DNA from: Bemisia tabaci
Lineage: Eukaryota; Arthropoda; Insecta; Hemiptera; Aleyrodidae
Assembly: GCF_918797505.1 (NCBI RefSeq)
Contig: NC_092800.1
Location: forward strand, 44,013,864 to 44,077,863
Direction: 5' to 3'
DNA: 64,000 bases
Shown: one piece after another, positions 20,886 through 31,307 of the stretch
Layout of the letters: each line of letters starts with the position of its first letter
Numbering within the stretch: the stretch's first letter is position 1
Notes under the pieces: generated by a model
Told to the model about the DNA's origin: nothing
The model's database searches: none
Seen by the model: only the letters and a program-made list of their open reading frames with translations
Position numbers and translations under genes: made by a program

Positions 20886-21452
20886 TATACCGTATTTTTA
20901 AATGAGCCACATCCTCGTTAACATTCGACGTGAAAACTGTGAATTTTGGACGGATTCTCTTAATTTTTGCCAATCTCTAAGCGCCAACCAGGAAAACGCG
21001 ATTCTGTGACCGGCACAATCTAACAGTATCACAGACTTAACCATAAGCTAACGTCTTATCCTCTCTGTTTGAATTATGTAAGATTGTCTATCCCCCCTCC
21101 CAAATTTGTTCAAACAATAACGCTGCAGAAAACCTATAAGATTGCTTCATTGGAAAATATTATCATCCATCAAAATGGGAAGCTTGTATACGTAAGGGTG
21201 GGTCTAACCGTTTTCCTCTCGTAAGAGCAGCTCAAATCCTCCACCTCTAAAGAAGCTTACGTATAAATCTTGGACGGCGGCGACTGAAGATAGTATAAAG
21301 TAACTTGTAATCAAAGTAAAACGATTATTTATACCGTCAAAAAGAAGAAAGAAATGGATTAAGAAGCAAATGGAAATCTACCGCTGAGCTGGTCGCGTTT
21401 GTATTAGTACGTCTATTTTTGATTAAACCGAGCCAGTCTTTTTAAAACGGCG
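20886..21452. other. No feature recognised
   Basis: AT-rich DNA with no matched repeat or recognised frame. Confidence 0.3.
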
Positions 21453-21684
21453 CACAGTGGATCGAGTCAATGGGAGAGGTTGAACGAAATTTTGAAACTT
21501 TAGAAGCTCATAACTTCGTTTACACAAAACTTTCAGGTTCTGCAAGTGATCCTATTGGTTTTCTCGAAAAATTTTCCTTCAGAAGCACCCTTCAAAGTTT
21601 GAAATGTGACGAAATAAACATCAAAATTTGCAGTTTTAGTCAAAAATTTAATGCGCCACCTCTCTAATTGACTCGATCCACTGT
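21453..21684. mobile_element. Rep-EE copy 1 (MITE-like)
   Basis: The terminal inverted repeats CACAGTGGATCGAGTCAA and 'ttgactcgatccactgt' enclose 'cctattggttttctcg' and 'gaaataaacatcaaaattyg', shared with 32359-32592. It is non-coding; the 65-codon frame across it is spurious. Confidence 0.85.
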
Positions 21685-21721
21685 CTGGCGCGGGTATCAA
21701 CGGGCGTTTTCTTCCCGAGAA

Positions 21722-21778
21722 AAGGACGTATTTGTGCTAAAAAGAACTAAGTGCAGAGGATTTTCGTGCAAGATAGTT
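21722..21778. repeat. Pal-N relative without Q core
   Basis: It contains 'ggacgtatttgtgctaaaaa' and 'gaactaagtgcag', then a short centre and a decayed right arm 'gtgcaagatagttgctttta'. This matches the Pal-N arms at 48379 but lacks the 40-bp core. Confidence 0.55.
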
Positions 21779-21801
21779 GCTTTTAATATAAATATATCCA
21801 A

Positions 21802-22059
21802 TACTGCCGTGATATAAGGAAGAACGCCGCATGAGCACTCGAGAGTTGCCAAATGTCCTTCGATAAAATGTTTATTCTTGACGAAAATTATGAATATTTT
21901 CCTTTGAAATTTTCCGACACTTTAGATCAAATTACAAACAATATTATCTGAGATATTGGCAGAAATGTATTCAAAAATTTTCCTGAAAATCAGAGATTTT
22001 CAAGAGGAAATTTGGCAACGACTGAAGGCCCATACGGCGTTTTTCCTCAGCACGGCAGA
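21802..22059. mobile_element. MITE-A copy 6
   Basis: It starts ACTGCCGTGATATAAGG and ends 'ttcctcagcacggcag', with TA outside both ends. The interior has 'caaattacaaacaatattat'. Confidence 0.88.
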
Positions 22060-22420
22060 ATAGGAAGTCGGAGCAGTGCCGCCACCGCCACCGCCATTGC
22101 CGTCGATTCCGTTCGTAAGCGAATTTGTTTACCTGAGCAAGTTTATTGGATTCCTACGTGGAATGGAAAACTTTAAACGCAATTTACTTAGAGTAATGTT
22201 TCGGAATCACTCCGTCTCTCTGGCGTTCGGAATCGCGAGCTTTTACGAGGAGCCTCCGATGGCAACGAATTAATCATTCGCGGAAACCGTTAGTAATTTC
22301 AGACGGAACTTTTGAGAATTTAATCAGCTCCACAGCCCGAACGCACGCAGACTACCATCGAGGCATCATTAACATATTTGGGTGCTTTTAAAATGATCCT
22401 TCTGGAAAACTCGTTTACGT
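22060..22420. other. No feature recognised
   Basis: A short CCG/CCA-repeat (about 22078-22100) heads a 65-codon frame. Otherwise it is plain sequence. Confidence 0.3.
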
Positions 22421-22674
22421 ACTGCCGTGCTAAGGAAAAACGTCTTATGAACCTTCAGGCGTTGCCAAATTCCCTTTTGCAAATCACTAATTTTCAGGAA
22501 AATTTTTGAATATATTCCTGCCGATTTCTCAGATAATTTTGTTTGTAATTTGATCTAATGTGTCTGAAAATTTCAAGGAAAAATTCTCATAATTTTCCTC
22601 GAATATCAACATTTAATCGAAGAAAATGTGGCAACTCTGGAATGCTCATACGTCGTTCTTCCTTCCCACGGCAG
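22421..22674. mobile_element. MITE-A copy 7
   Basis: It starts ACTGCCGTGCTAAGG and ends 'cttcccacggcag'. It has the internal 'tcagataattttgtttgtaa' block like copy 5. Confidence 0.88.
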
Positions 22675-22759
22675 CGTAGTTCGTCGTTACCCTCACGAAA
22701 GAACGTAACTGCATGTCAACGTTGGAAAATTTTCCATTGGAAATGCATTGTCAAAAATC

Positions 22760-22910
22760 GAGGAGTGAAATTTTGTGCCGGAGTCCAATGAGGGCGGGAT
22801 TTTTAATTTTTTGCACGTTTTTCAAAGTCCCTTCCCCCCTTGTAGCGCACCGTAACGCTGCCCCCCCCCCCCCCCTAAGTGCGATATGTAATACTTGAAC
22901 GGCCCTTAAC
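22760..22910. repeat. Rep-JJ fragment followed by repeat KK with C15 tract
   Basis: Bases 22763-22790 match Rep-JJ ('ggagtgaaattttgtgccgg'). Bases 22820-22910 match 39085-39262 ('agcgcaccgtaacgctgc', 'aagtgcgatatgtaatactt'). Bases 22861-22875 are C15, sitting where 39190-39230 has broken C-rich sequence. Confidence 0.6.
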
Positions 22911-22911
22911 T

Positions 22912-23048
22912 GGTCTACATTTTGCAATTTGGAACTGTAAATTCTAGCCTGGTTTAATAACAATGTACGTGCCATTAGTTTCCCTATGCACTAGAGTGTT
23001 TTTCCAGAAAAGCCAGAGTTTTTGCTTCCAAATCGCAGAATGCAGTCC
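22912..23048. repeat. Pal-M complete copy
   Basis: The outer arms 'ctacattttgcaatttgg' and 'ccaaatcgcagaatgcagtcc' enclose 'gtacgtgccattagtttccc' and 'tgcactagagtgtttttcc'. Confidence 0.8.
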
Positions 23049-23554
23049 AACTGTGCCACCGAGTCCACTGTTTCAAAAAATCAAAACTCAGTGTAGAAAG
23101 CACACCCCTACACGATCATAACTGGGTAGCCTACAGCCTACACACCGCACCGGGCAGGAAATAAAGAAATTAGACGGTCGATGCCTGAGTAATAATTATT
23201 TGTTTCCTACAAGGTAATTTGAATACGTGGGGAGCAAAGTAAGTAATTCGAAGGGCCCGATGTGAATCTTGAGTTGAACAAGCGCTTTCCCCGATTGCTA
23301 TCGGACATTAACGCTCGCACTATTAACGCTCGCTTTATTTCCCACTCGATACTTCGAGATTCGATGTATTTCACACTCGAGATAGCGAAAATTTTCGAGG
23401 CCGGAATCGAAATGCCGCTGGAAGATTGAAATCCGACGTTGCAAAATTGGGTGATCTGTGTTTAAATGGTCATGAAAATGAATCGGAATTTTTCTTTCTT
23501 GTCGGCAGCGGTGCCACACTTAATTAGATATAGGATGTTGCATTTTACTCGGTT
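23049..23554. other. No feature recognised
   Basis: Plain sequence with CpG-containing patches and no matched repeat. A 73-codon minus-strand frame (23298-23519) has no known motif. Confidence 0.3.
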
Positions 23555-23659
23555 AAAAATTTTGGAGTGAAATTCTGTGTTGTAGTCTATATAGCACCCA
23601 AAAAACCAAAATGATACAAATGCGGAGCGGAATCTATTTTCCTCACGAAGTATGTTACA

Positions 23660-23912
23660 CAGTGGCGTGGCGTAAATCGCGATATATCAATTGTTATGTC
23701 ATTTAAACCTATGGAAAAGGATCGATAAACAGGGTGTTCGTATTGGCGCCTACAAACCTAACAGGGATACTTCACGCATTGCGTAATGCGTAATGCGTGA
23801 AGTATCCCTGTTAGGTTTGTAGGCGCCAATGCGAACACCTTAATAATCGATTCTTTACCATAGGTTTAAATGGCAAAACAATCGATACATCGCAATTCAC
23901 GTCACGCCACTG
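23660..23912. mobile_element. hAT-1 copy 2 carrying hairpin F at its centre
   Basis: The ends are CAGTGGCGTGGCG and 'cgtcacgccactg'. The target duplication is ATGTTACA (23652-23659) and ATGTCACA (23913-23920), 7 of 8. It is 253 bp against 164-165 bp in the other copies. The extra 90 bp (23741-23830) sit between 'gggtgttcg' and 'gcgaacacc', the exact dyad centre. Confidence 0.92.
23749..23824. repeat. Hairpin F copy 1 (34-bp perfect stem)
   Basis: The stem begins CCTACAAACCTAACAGGG and continues through 'atacttcacgcattgcg'; the inverse returns without mismatch. The loop region repeats 'taatgcg'. The arms are identical in sequence to copy 2 at 43174-43241. The flanking 'attggcgc/gcgccaat' may also belong to it. 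Confidence 0.92.
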
Positions 23913-24206
23913 ATGTCACACTATTCCGGAGCGGATTCCACTCTTTTTTCCGGAGTGTCATACACTTTTATAGAGCTAATTTCACTTCGCATTCACATCA
24001 CTCGAGGTTTTTGCGTGCCATATAGACTTCGGCACCGAATTTTTCTCCATTTTCAAAGAAGTAAATTCTATATCCATATCATAGGTTGTATTAAAATTGC
24101 TTCGGTTATGAAAAGATTCAAGGATTGCTCAATAGTGGGAAAAGAAAAATACGATCCAGAAAAATAAAATAAAAAAACTGGCCGTCCAATTTTGATCGCA
24201 GGAGAA

Positions 24207-24339
24207 TAATAGATTCTTTGATTTAGCCAAGGTGTTGGATTCAGATAATTAGTTAGGTACTCCTTATTAGCACCGAAAATTGTTTATTTTATTGATGATC
24301 CGAATCCAACGTCTTGGCTGAATCCAAAAATCTATTATT
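24207..24339. repeat. Palindrome HH
   Basis: The left arm 'taatagattctttgattta' plus 'gccaaggtgttggattc' is inverted at the right as 'gaatccaacgtcttggctga' plus 'tctatta'. Arms are about 36 bp with an AT-rich middle. No other copy was seen. Confidence 0.7.
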
Positions 24340-24830
24340 AATAATAGTGCTGTTAAAAATCCTACTAAATTTAAAGGAGAATGTTGCATGGTAGCCAATA
24401 GTCAGCAAATCACCTATTGATCGAAATTGGTTATGAATTCCGTCGTCATCCTGATAAAGAGCGTAACTACACTCTACAAATAACCTTGCCTTCTATTAAC
24501 TTTAACGCCTTTCCAGGATCATGCCAATATGCAGTTACGCCCTTTTGTCAACCGGGTGACGGATTGATCGTTTATCGCGGCCTTAACCCAATGTGCAGGA
24601 ACTCGCTAAGCAAAGTGGTCAGCCCGACATTTATCAGACATCATTTCGTCGATTTTTTTGTTGAAGGAGTTGCTCATCAACCTTCACAAGATGAAAAGTA
24701 GCGTTGACCTCCGAATATAACTATTGCCTTACCCGATTTTATCGTTTAGCTTATTAGGGTGGGGTCTATACAATATATTCTTGGTCATATCGAATTAGAA
24801 CAATGAAATAGCTTCGAGTTAGAGTGCTTA
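24340..24830. other. No feature recognised; one short frame
   Basis: A 94-codon plus-strand frame (24417-24701) is more mixed in composition than most here. I recognise no family, and there is no decisive splice signal. It remains an unsupported frame. Confidence 0.25.
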
Positions 24831-25000
24831 CATGGGGAGAGCACAGAATTGTTGAACTTTTGATCTCTTAGTGCCCAAGAAGGCAGCCATTCTGGCACGA
24901 AAAACACTATAAAAATGCCGCTACCAATCCTCAGATTCCAACATCAAAACCCAAGAACTTCAAGAACATTTACAATCGAGCGTTCTTTCGCAAAAATGAG
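24830..25000. repeat. Fragment related to the Rep-I leader
   Basis: The blocks 'atggggagagcacag', 'gccgctaccaatcctcagat' and 'tccaacatcaaaac' follow the order of 3680-3800. Confidence 0.5.
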
Positions 25001-25073
25001 CAAATGAATGCAAAAATTAAGTCAAACACTTAGTGTTCAAATTACGGGTCAATAGTAAACCACTCTGGATAGT

Positions 25074-25193
25074 TGGACTACATTGTGCAATTTGGAACTA
25101 TAAATCCTTGCCCGGTTTAAGAACAACGTATGTGCCATTAGTTTCCCTATGCACATAAGTGTTTCCCAATTCCAAATTGCAAAATGCAGTCTA
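25074..25193. repeat. Pal-M copy
   Basis: The outer arms 'ggactacattgtgcaatttg' and 'caaattgcaaaatgcagtct' enclose 'tatgtgccattagtttccct' and 'gcacataagtgttt'. The middle is shortened. Confidence 0.75.
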
Positions 25194-25199
25194 GTTTAA

Positions 25200-26145
25200 G
25201 CCCAAAGGTTGTTTTTTTATTCGGGCCCTAAGCGCAGTATGACCTAACCTCCGAAATTGCCGAGATTCCGTACTCTCCCCAAATAGATACTCTACTTTGC
25301 GTTGTGTGTCCTGTCCACAGAATCGAAATTAAAAGTTGATAATTCCTCGTCCATCCGGCAACGAGGCACAGGCGGTGGGTGACCCGGCCGGCGCGGGGAA
25401 ATTGCAGGATAGCATGCTTTGGGGCCGTTAAACGCGTAGTTGTCCGCCGCGATTCGATAGAGAGCGCTGCTTGCGACTCCGTGGCCGCCTCCCGCTGCGC
25501 CGCGTGCGATCCGTCGATCCGCGATAGCTCGCGCTAATCGAGCGTGATAATTATGTGCTCGTGCGCGCAATTAATCGCGCCGCCGAGTTCAAATAGGGCA
25601 GGACCGTTATAAAATTAGAAACTAATAACTTCAAGTTCCTCTTTGGTGCTCATTCCCGACACGTCGAACCTGCTCATTTCGCATCGATTAGACAGTCGCT
25701 CCCAGAAATTAGCTAGGGTTGTTCTTGTAATCGTTCTTTAAACAGTTCCTCTCTGTTGGGAACCGCCGTGTGATATACCGGGAAGGTCGCCCGGGCCTCT
25801 ACGCGGCCCAACCTGTAGCGGCCACTTTGCGCGAGGGACGAGTTTTATAGGACCCTGGACTCTCGTAAGAGCCAATGTTATAATCCATGAGGGGTTGCTG
25901 ATGCTGCAATCTCGTCATTGACAACATTGTAAGTGATGAAAAAACTAGGTTTTTTATGCGATGTGATGTAACGAGGGTACTGAATCCGTTACCGCGTAAA
26001 AGTGACCGTTTGAATGAGTCGGTTCCAAAAACAGCTTTTTTTGAGTTTGGGAGGTCATTTCAAGTTTTTTTAGTAGCGTCATAGTTTTTTTTTTTTTTTT
26101 TTTTTTTCGTGTTTGCCATTGGAATTAGTTATCAATTCGTAATAA
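25200..26145. other. GC-rich island, MITE-B fragment and T23 run
   Basis: Bases 25360-25600 and 25740-25850 are CpG-rich. A 92-codon minus-strand frame (25292-25570) is rich in Ala and Arg and not recognised. Bases 26028-26080 resemble the MITE-B interior ('cttttttgagtttgggag', 'agtagc'). Bases 26085-26107 are T23. Confidence 0.4.
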
Positions 26146-26232
26146 ATCCCTGCACCTTGCAACATGCCCATTATCTACAGGCTTGTATACATCCCTGCAC
26201 CTTGCAACATGCCCATTATCTACAGGCTTGTT
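26146..26232. repeat. 45-bp tandem duplication
   Basis: The unit starting ATCCCTGCACCTTGCAACAT and ending 'ctacaggcttg' occurs twice with a 45-bp period and no mismatch over about 41 bp. It is a recent local duplication. Confidence 0.9.
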
Positions 26233-26615
26233 TTAGGCACTATACGGTCAAGGATCCATCAATCGGCCGTGAGGGGGGGGGGGGTTGTTTTTGAAATCCG
26301 GAACTTCCGCCCCCCTCCCGAATCCCGCATTTGCGTCGTAAAACCTTCGCCAGCCTTCGCCACGTCCACCGAAGGAGCACCGACCCGGTAAATCATTAAT
26401 TTCTCTCTGCAGGTATTGTGCGTAAAGAGACTAGCGAGTGGCCGGTCGGTGGGGGACGGCGAGGGGGGGGGGGGTACGCGGTCACGAAGAGCTAAGGTTG
26501 GACACTGCAGTTGCCGGCCCCAATAAGATTAACTTTTGCCGGCGAATTAACCAGAGATGCTCACCTTTGCCGTGATGCCGAGTTAAGGACGAAAAAAATC
26601 CAACAGAAAAATGAG
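26233..26615. other. GC-rich island with two G12 tracts
   Basis: G12 runs lie at about 26273-26284 and 26463-26474 in CpG-rich DNA. No gene is recognised. Confidence 0.45.
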
Positions 26616-26623
26616 GGTTGGAT

Positions 26624-26903
26624 AGGGTGGCAAAATTTCATGAAAATTAAAATCTCGAAGTCTCATGTGTAATATTTCATGAAATTGCAGAAATTTATGA
26701 AAGATAGTGGAAAATTCCGGCTCCTTTTCATGTTTCGCAAAATGTAAAAATTGTGACTTTCTTCTATTTTTGTGTGTTTGAGGGCGGGTTGTGTACTGTA
26801 GCCCCTAAAAAATATGAAATATTTCACAGCCTCGTGAATTTCATGAAATGTTTCACTGAAATTTCCAATCTTTTATTTCTTTCTTACGTTTCATGCCACC
26901 CTG
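26624..26903. mobile_element. hAT-2 copy 1 with 8-bp target duplication
   Basis: It begins AGGGTGGCAAAATTTCATG and ends 'cgtttcatgccaccctg'. The flanks are GGTTGGAT (26616-26623) and GGTTGGAT (26904-26911), identical if the first C of the element is lost. The interior is rich in 'tttcatgaaa'-type dyads. It matches 38784-39064 in inverse orientation. Confidence 0.88.
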
Positions 26904-26964
26904 GGTTGGATATTCGAAATTTTAGAAAAGGATTCAATTCAATAATGCACTTTGGTCATATACC

Positions 26965-27276
26965 AAACCTATCAATCAGCAGTGCTGATTGATAGGTTGT
27001 GCTGACAAATGTGCTGATCCAGCACATTTATAACTTTTTCAGGAATTGAATGGATTCTACTTCCAAATTCCATGTCCTGTGGTTTCCCTGGATTATCCCT
27101 GATTGATTGCTTGAACTACCTCTTTGTAATTACCACCTCTGTAACATTCGTTACAGAGGTGTAACACAGCCACTTTCCTGAGGTTCTGATAGCTGACAAC
27201 TTAAAAGGGCCACCAATGCATTTTGACTTTCTTATATACCCCTACTACCACACAATATTGTTCTGAAAAATATTGT
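26965..27276. repeat. Cluster of four short perfect hairpins
   Basis: Stems of 15 bp (26965-26997), 10 bp (27007-27029), 12 bp (27134-27161) and 9 bp (27250-27276) have loops of 3, 3, 4 and 9 bases. The stem sequences differ. Between them lies sequence related to Rep-Z ('tttccctggattatccctga'). Confidence 0.75.
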
Positions 27277-27298
27277 GCTTAATAATGTTCAAAAGTCA

Positions 27299-27580
27299 CA
27301 CGGAAAAAAAGTATCACTATCCGAACTATGCTCCTGGCTGATTTTGGCGATAGATATTAGATTAGTTGCACAAGCCAGAGGTATGATTATGTCAGCTGAA
27401 AGTGTGGTTGGATCAAGCACACCTCTGGTTGGTGCCATCCTAATCGTCATAAGTGGGGCTGCATTAACTTTGTCGCTGGCTGGTGCCTTTACATCCCCAG
27501 CCAGTGCAAATACTGTTATGACTGGCGCCAAAAGCACAGCTGGAAGTATAGTTGAGAACGTGATAATTTTTTTTTCAGTG
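27299..27580. mobile_element. Cac-1 copy 1, CA duplication
   Basis: It begins CACGGAAAAAAAGTATCAC and ends with a T9 run and CAGTG, with CA on both sides. Inner inverted blocks include 'tggctgattttggcg' and 'tggcgccaaaagcacagct'. The 146-codon frame crossing it is a by-product. It matches 37301-37846. Confidence 0.85.
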
Positions 27581-27794
27581 CATGGAAATAAATCACAGAT
27601 TACAGAGTTAACGTCAAATTTGCAGAGTTTTCCTCAAAATTCCATCCCCTGGGTTTTCCCTGAAACAAGACACCCTAGAATAGATAAATTTTTCTCGTGC
27701 AAATTCTCCATTTAATTCCAACTCGACAGTCGCGCCGCGAGGAGCCGCGTCAAAAACAACTTCCCTCGTTTTCCTCCACGGCGAGTTTCAACTA

Positions 27795-28051
27795 TTCTGC
27801 CGTGCTAAGAAAGACCGCCGTATGAGCCTTCAGACGTTGCCATGTTTCCTTCGATTAAAAATCGAATTTCCTGGGAAAATTGTGAATATTATTTTCCAAA
27901 ATTTTCAGACAATTTTGTACGCAATTTAATTCAACATTGCAGAAAATTTCAAGGAAAAATACATATGAATGTTGTCACAAATACATGTTTTATCAAGGGC
28001 AATTTGGCAACTCTCGAATTTTCATACGGCGTTCTTCCTGAGCACTGCAGT
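27795..28051. mobile_element. MITE-A copy 8
   Basis: It starts TCTGCCGTGCTAAGAAAG and ends 'cctgagcactgcag', TA-flanked. The interior has 'cagacaattttgtacgcaat'. Confidence 0.87.
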
Positions 28052-28684
28052 ATTTATCTCCAATTTTATTCCGGCATTTTTCCGGTGTCTCATTTTTCCT
28101 TCCACCGCGCTTCCCCTCGCCTTCCCGCCTGTCTATGCCAATTTCTCAACTCCACTGACCGCGTCCTAATTGCTGCAGACTTCTCTTGTTCTCCACGCCA
28201 GGAATAGGAGGTGGAAGGGGGGGGGGGGCGTCGGCATGTAGTATCAGGTGTGTGCACTACTAATTAGTTAACCCGCATTCAGGAGTGAAAATTCACTATG
28301 TCCGTCTTAATTGGTGGTCTCGAGGAATAAAACCAGAATGCCGCGGGTCTTTGCTGCAGTGTTATCGAAGGAGGAGTAACTGAGGGAGTAAAGTTTTGAA
28401 AAATGGACCTGCTGCATGCTGCCGTCTACAGCAAAAACACCGTAACTCCACTCAAAATGGTTTCATTTTCTCCGAAACGTACTGCTCTATTACAAGAAAA
28501 TGCGATTGCCACAAGGGCTCATCTTCTAATTTTTAGTTCCTAATGGTGTGGCGGAGTTGGATTGAAAAAATGAAGGATGAACATTCGTTAGGTTTTTTGT
28601 AAAACAGCATTATGTCAGGAAGAAATTGAAAAAGTGTTGAATGGAAATACGACGTTTTTACTTTGGACGGCAGCATGTTCTTCA
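28052..28684. other. No feature recognised; G12 tract
   Basis: Bases 28217-28228 are G12. The remainder has no matched repeat or motif. Confidence 0.3.
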
Positions 28685-29312
28685 GAATTCTTAACCTTGC
28701 TCATCCCTAGATTTTTCCCTGATTTTCAGGAGCTAATTTCTCCTATAATGAGAAATCGAAGTTTCCACTTAACCGGGATTTTCGTGGGGAAAAACTCTCT
28801 GGAATTCCAGATATGAATGTCGATGTTTTTCCATATTTAAGCCAATTTTTCGGCATACATTCAACCGTTCAATTTCAAGAGCGTTTCTGGTGTTAATATT
28901 AAGAGGTCGATGAAAGATTCTCTATCATTCTCAGTATAATCTAATCACAATATGCAGCACCTGTATATTTTGTAAATACAACTAGGATCGGTCCTCCGGC
29001 CCACCCATTAAATCATTGTAAATTGCATAAGCTAAATTAATAAGGATCATACATTACTGTAGTCATCTATACATTTCATAAGAAGAAAAAGTAAAAATAA
29101 AAAAAAAAATAAATAAAAAATCATGCTGATGATTTGAAGATTCAAAAGTCAATAATGTCGTCTCAAGTGCAATAACATAATGTTAAAATGGTCCCTTAGC
29201 GGTAAAATATACGAGATTTCAGTTTCTGGAACAGATGTCCTGATTTTACCCTAATTTCCTTGAATTCTTCATTCCTGATGAATCCGGTTGTAACCGGTCT
29301 GAGACACCATAC
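28685..29312. repeat. Rep-Z copy 1, interrupted
   Basis: The left part (28685-28934) and right part (29214-29312) match 43943-44303: 'atttttccctgattttcagg', 'cgtggggaaaa', 'tttctggaacagatgtcc', 'ctgatgaatccggttg' and 'gagacacca'. Bases between 28935 and 29213 are foreign. Confidence 0.75.
28935..29213 (+). mobile_element. Possible retrotransposon 3' tail inside Rep-Z
   Basis: The inserted DNA includes 'tgtaaattgcataagctaaa' and ends in an A-rich tail (29080-29121) with AATAAAT repeats, as expected for a LINE 3' end. About 90 bp of unexplained sequence follows before Rep-Z resumes. No coding part is present, so this is tentative. Confidence 0.4.
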
Positions 29313-30820
29313 CCACTGGAGTCGGAGCAGAGATTTATCGAGTGAGACCTCTAATTTTCGTAAGATTGTTCTTAATCATCCAAAATTCCCGTTACAAGAA
29401 CAGTTTTCTACGGTAGATTTTGAAGAGAAAGCAAGCAATCCTTTTTTTCCTACTCCGGACCTTGTTTAGAAGCCATTCCGCAACATTGGAATAGTGTTAC
29501 GTTCTTTCGTCTTGGAAACTGGAAACTTGGTTACTTTCCCTCCAGGTGCATTAGGATCCGAAAGCCCTTATTGGGGTTGTTCACCTGGCGTCCGGTTCCA
29601 TGGCATCATCCGCCCACAAGTCGAATCAAGGAAACCCCAACTTTCAAGTTGCTTAAAGTTGGGATCAATCAGTGCTCAGGTTTATGTTTATCTTTCCGGC
29701 CGTAAATCTTCAACTTTTCTTGGTCAAAACTTTCGTCTTGAGCACCAGGATATCCGCATCGTGCTTGACCCTATCCACGTCTTAGCCCCCCCTTTCCGCC
29801 CCCCACAACCCCCGTTCTGCCCTCACCCACTCCTTCCCCTCGATCTGGGAGAAGCACGTCCACTTGATTCAGATGTTGATCGTCAAGACTTACTCTTCTG
29901 TTTTACTTTTCCAATTTAGTTTTGAGGCAAAAAAGGGAATATTGACCACTCTCCTGTGTTGAAACAGTGGGAACTTATTGTAACAATCAAACGTAAGGTA
30001 TAGCTAAAATCATTCGATCCTGTGACTGTATCTTGCATCGGATTTTCATCGAAGCAACTTTAACATCTATCAGCTAAATTTAGAGCGCATTCTCTTTCGA
30101 GTCTCAAAATAATTTTTTGTCATTTTGTAGAAACTAATCGACATAACACCTTACAACTTTCTATCAATTTTCTTTAGATTAGGAGGAATAAACTCACAGG
30201 ATCTCAATTCAGATCGTTGATTAGTGTACTGTAAGAAAAATGAAACGTAAGCAGAAGTTCACTAACTGATTCAATGCGTTCTGCAACTTAGTTCTGTTAA
30301 TACTCCATTTGAATCCTTTGAATGTATCGATTCTACGTGAAACAGACTACCTCGTCAAGAATCGATTGTTTAACGTGCATTTAAATGGAGAAAAAACAAA
30401 GTTACCAACTTGTAAGAGCCTTACTGGTCTGATTTAATTGGGCTTATTCTGTTTAAAAATCCATCCAATTAATATATTTAAGAGGAATTTTGGTCATTAG
30501 GTGACGCGGTTGTGAACTGGAACAAAAGTAACTTGATATGATATGAGCAGGAATGTTCTTGCATTTACTGCCAAGCAAGAAGGAATTTCTCCTCAATCGA
30601 TGAGAAAGGATGATTATTTCAATGTCAAAATTCCTTGTTTCTGGTCTCAGAGAAATAACAATCACTGGTAAATTGTAATATATTTGTGTCTTAGGAAAAA
30701 TATAAAAATCCAGAGTAAAAAAACAAGATAGAATGTACTGATATTATGCTTGGGATTCGAACATATGTGTTTTTATTCTTGAATGCATGGTAGCACCTAT
30801 TCAAACTTGCAAGTGCGTTT
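29313..30820. other. Unique stretch; 141-codon frame without known family
   Basis: The plus-strand frame 29494-29919 is one of the longest non-repetitive frames in the window. Its translation is Pro-rich near 'FRPPQPP' and shows no domain I know. No paired splice sites are evident. The rest is AT-rich with no matched repeat. Confidence 0.25.
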
Positions 30821-30824
30821 TTTG

Positions 30825-31065
30825 AACTCAGTGGCCTCAGTTCTGTTTGGTCTGAACAGGCAACTAAACTAACTTCCTGGCAAAGCGGAAAGTATCATCG
30901 GGCTTTGAAGGCTCCTGAGCCGAGTTTGTGCTTTTGAAATTCTTCTTCCATGAGGACGTTTACTAAGTAGATGCAACTTGCGGCGATTTGAAGAGCTAAG
31001 ACGCATGCCACCTGCGAGTTGCCGGCGATTTCTGACTGCCTGCGACATTCGACATAACAAGTACA
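30825..31065 (-). repeat. Rep-D-related copy, inverse
   Basis: The blocks 'caactaaactaacttcctgg', 'caaagcggaaagtatca' and 'gaaggctcctgagc' match 56720-56850 and, inverted, Rep-D at 48990-49080. Identity is modest. Confidence 0.55.
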
Positions 31066-31307
31066 TTTCTGCTTGATTAAAACAATTTTATTCTTGATTC
31101 AAATGGAAATCTTCTGACGGCAAATTGAAGTCATTTTTCCAGTTTACAAAGCAACGCTGTCAATGACACAATGACTAAAAGAGTCAATACACATGAGTTT
31201 TCTACACTAAACCCTCGCCGAAACTTTCGAACGCTCCTTCAATTAGCGCGTCACGCAACCCGCCTCCCATCTTAAAGACACTCCACTCGGCCTCGTAAGC
31301 GGATCGG

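Larger units (their letters stand above)
23555..24055. repeat. Rep-JJ copy 2, split by hAT-1
   Basis: The left part (23555-23659) has 'ggagtgaaattctgtgttg' and 'gcggagcggaatctatttt'. The right part (23913-24055) has 'ccggagcggattccactc', 'ccggagtgtcata' and 'cactcgaggttt'. The two parts are mirror images, so the host is palindromic. Confidence 0.7.

Noticed and set aside
27275..27715. 146-codon plus-strand frame with hydrophobic segments
   Set aside because: Most of it lies in the non-coding Cac-1 element (27299-27580). The second Cac-1 copy does not keep the frame, and the hydrophobic look comes from the repeat sequence.
29494..29919. 141-codon plus-strand frame
   Set aside because: It is long for this window, but the Pro-rich part comes from a C-rich stretch and no domain is visible. 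Transcript evidence would be needed.
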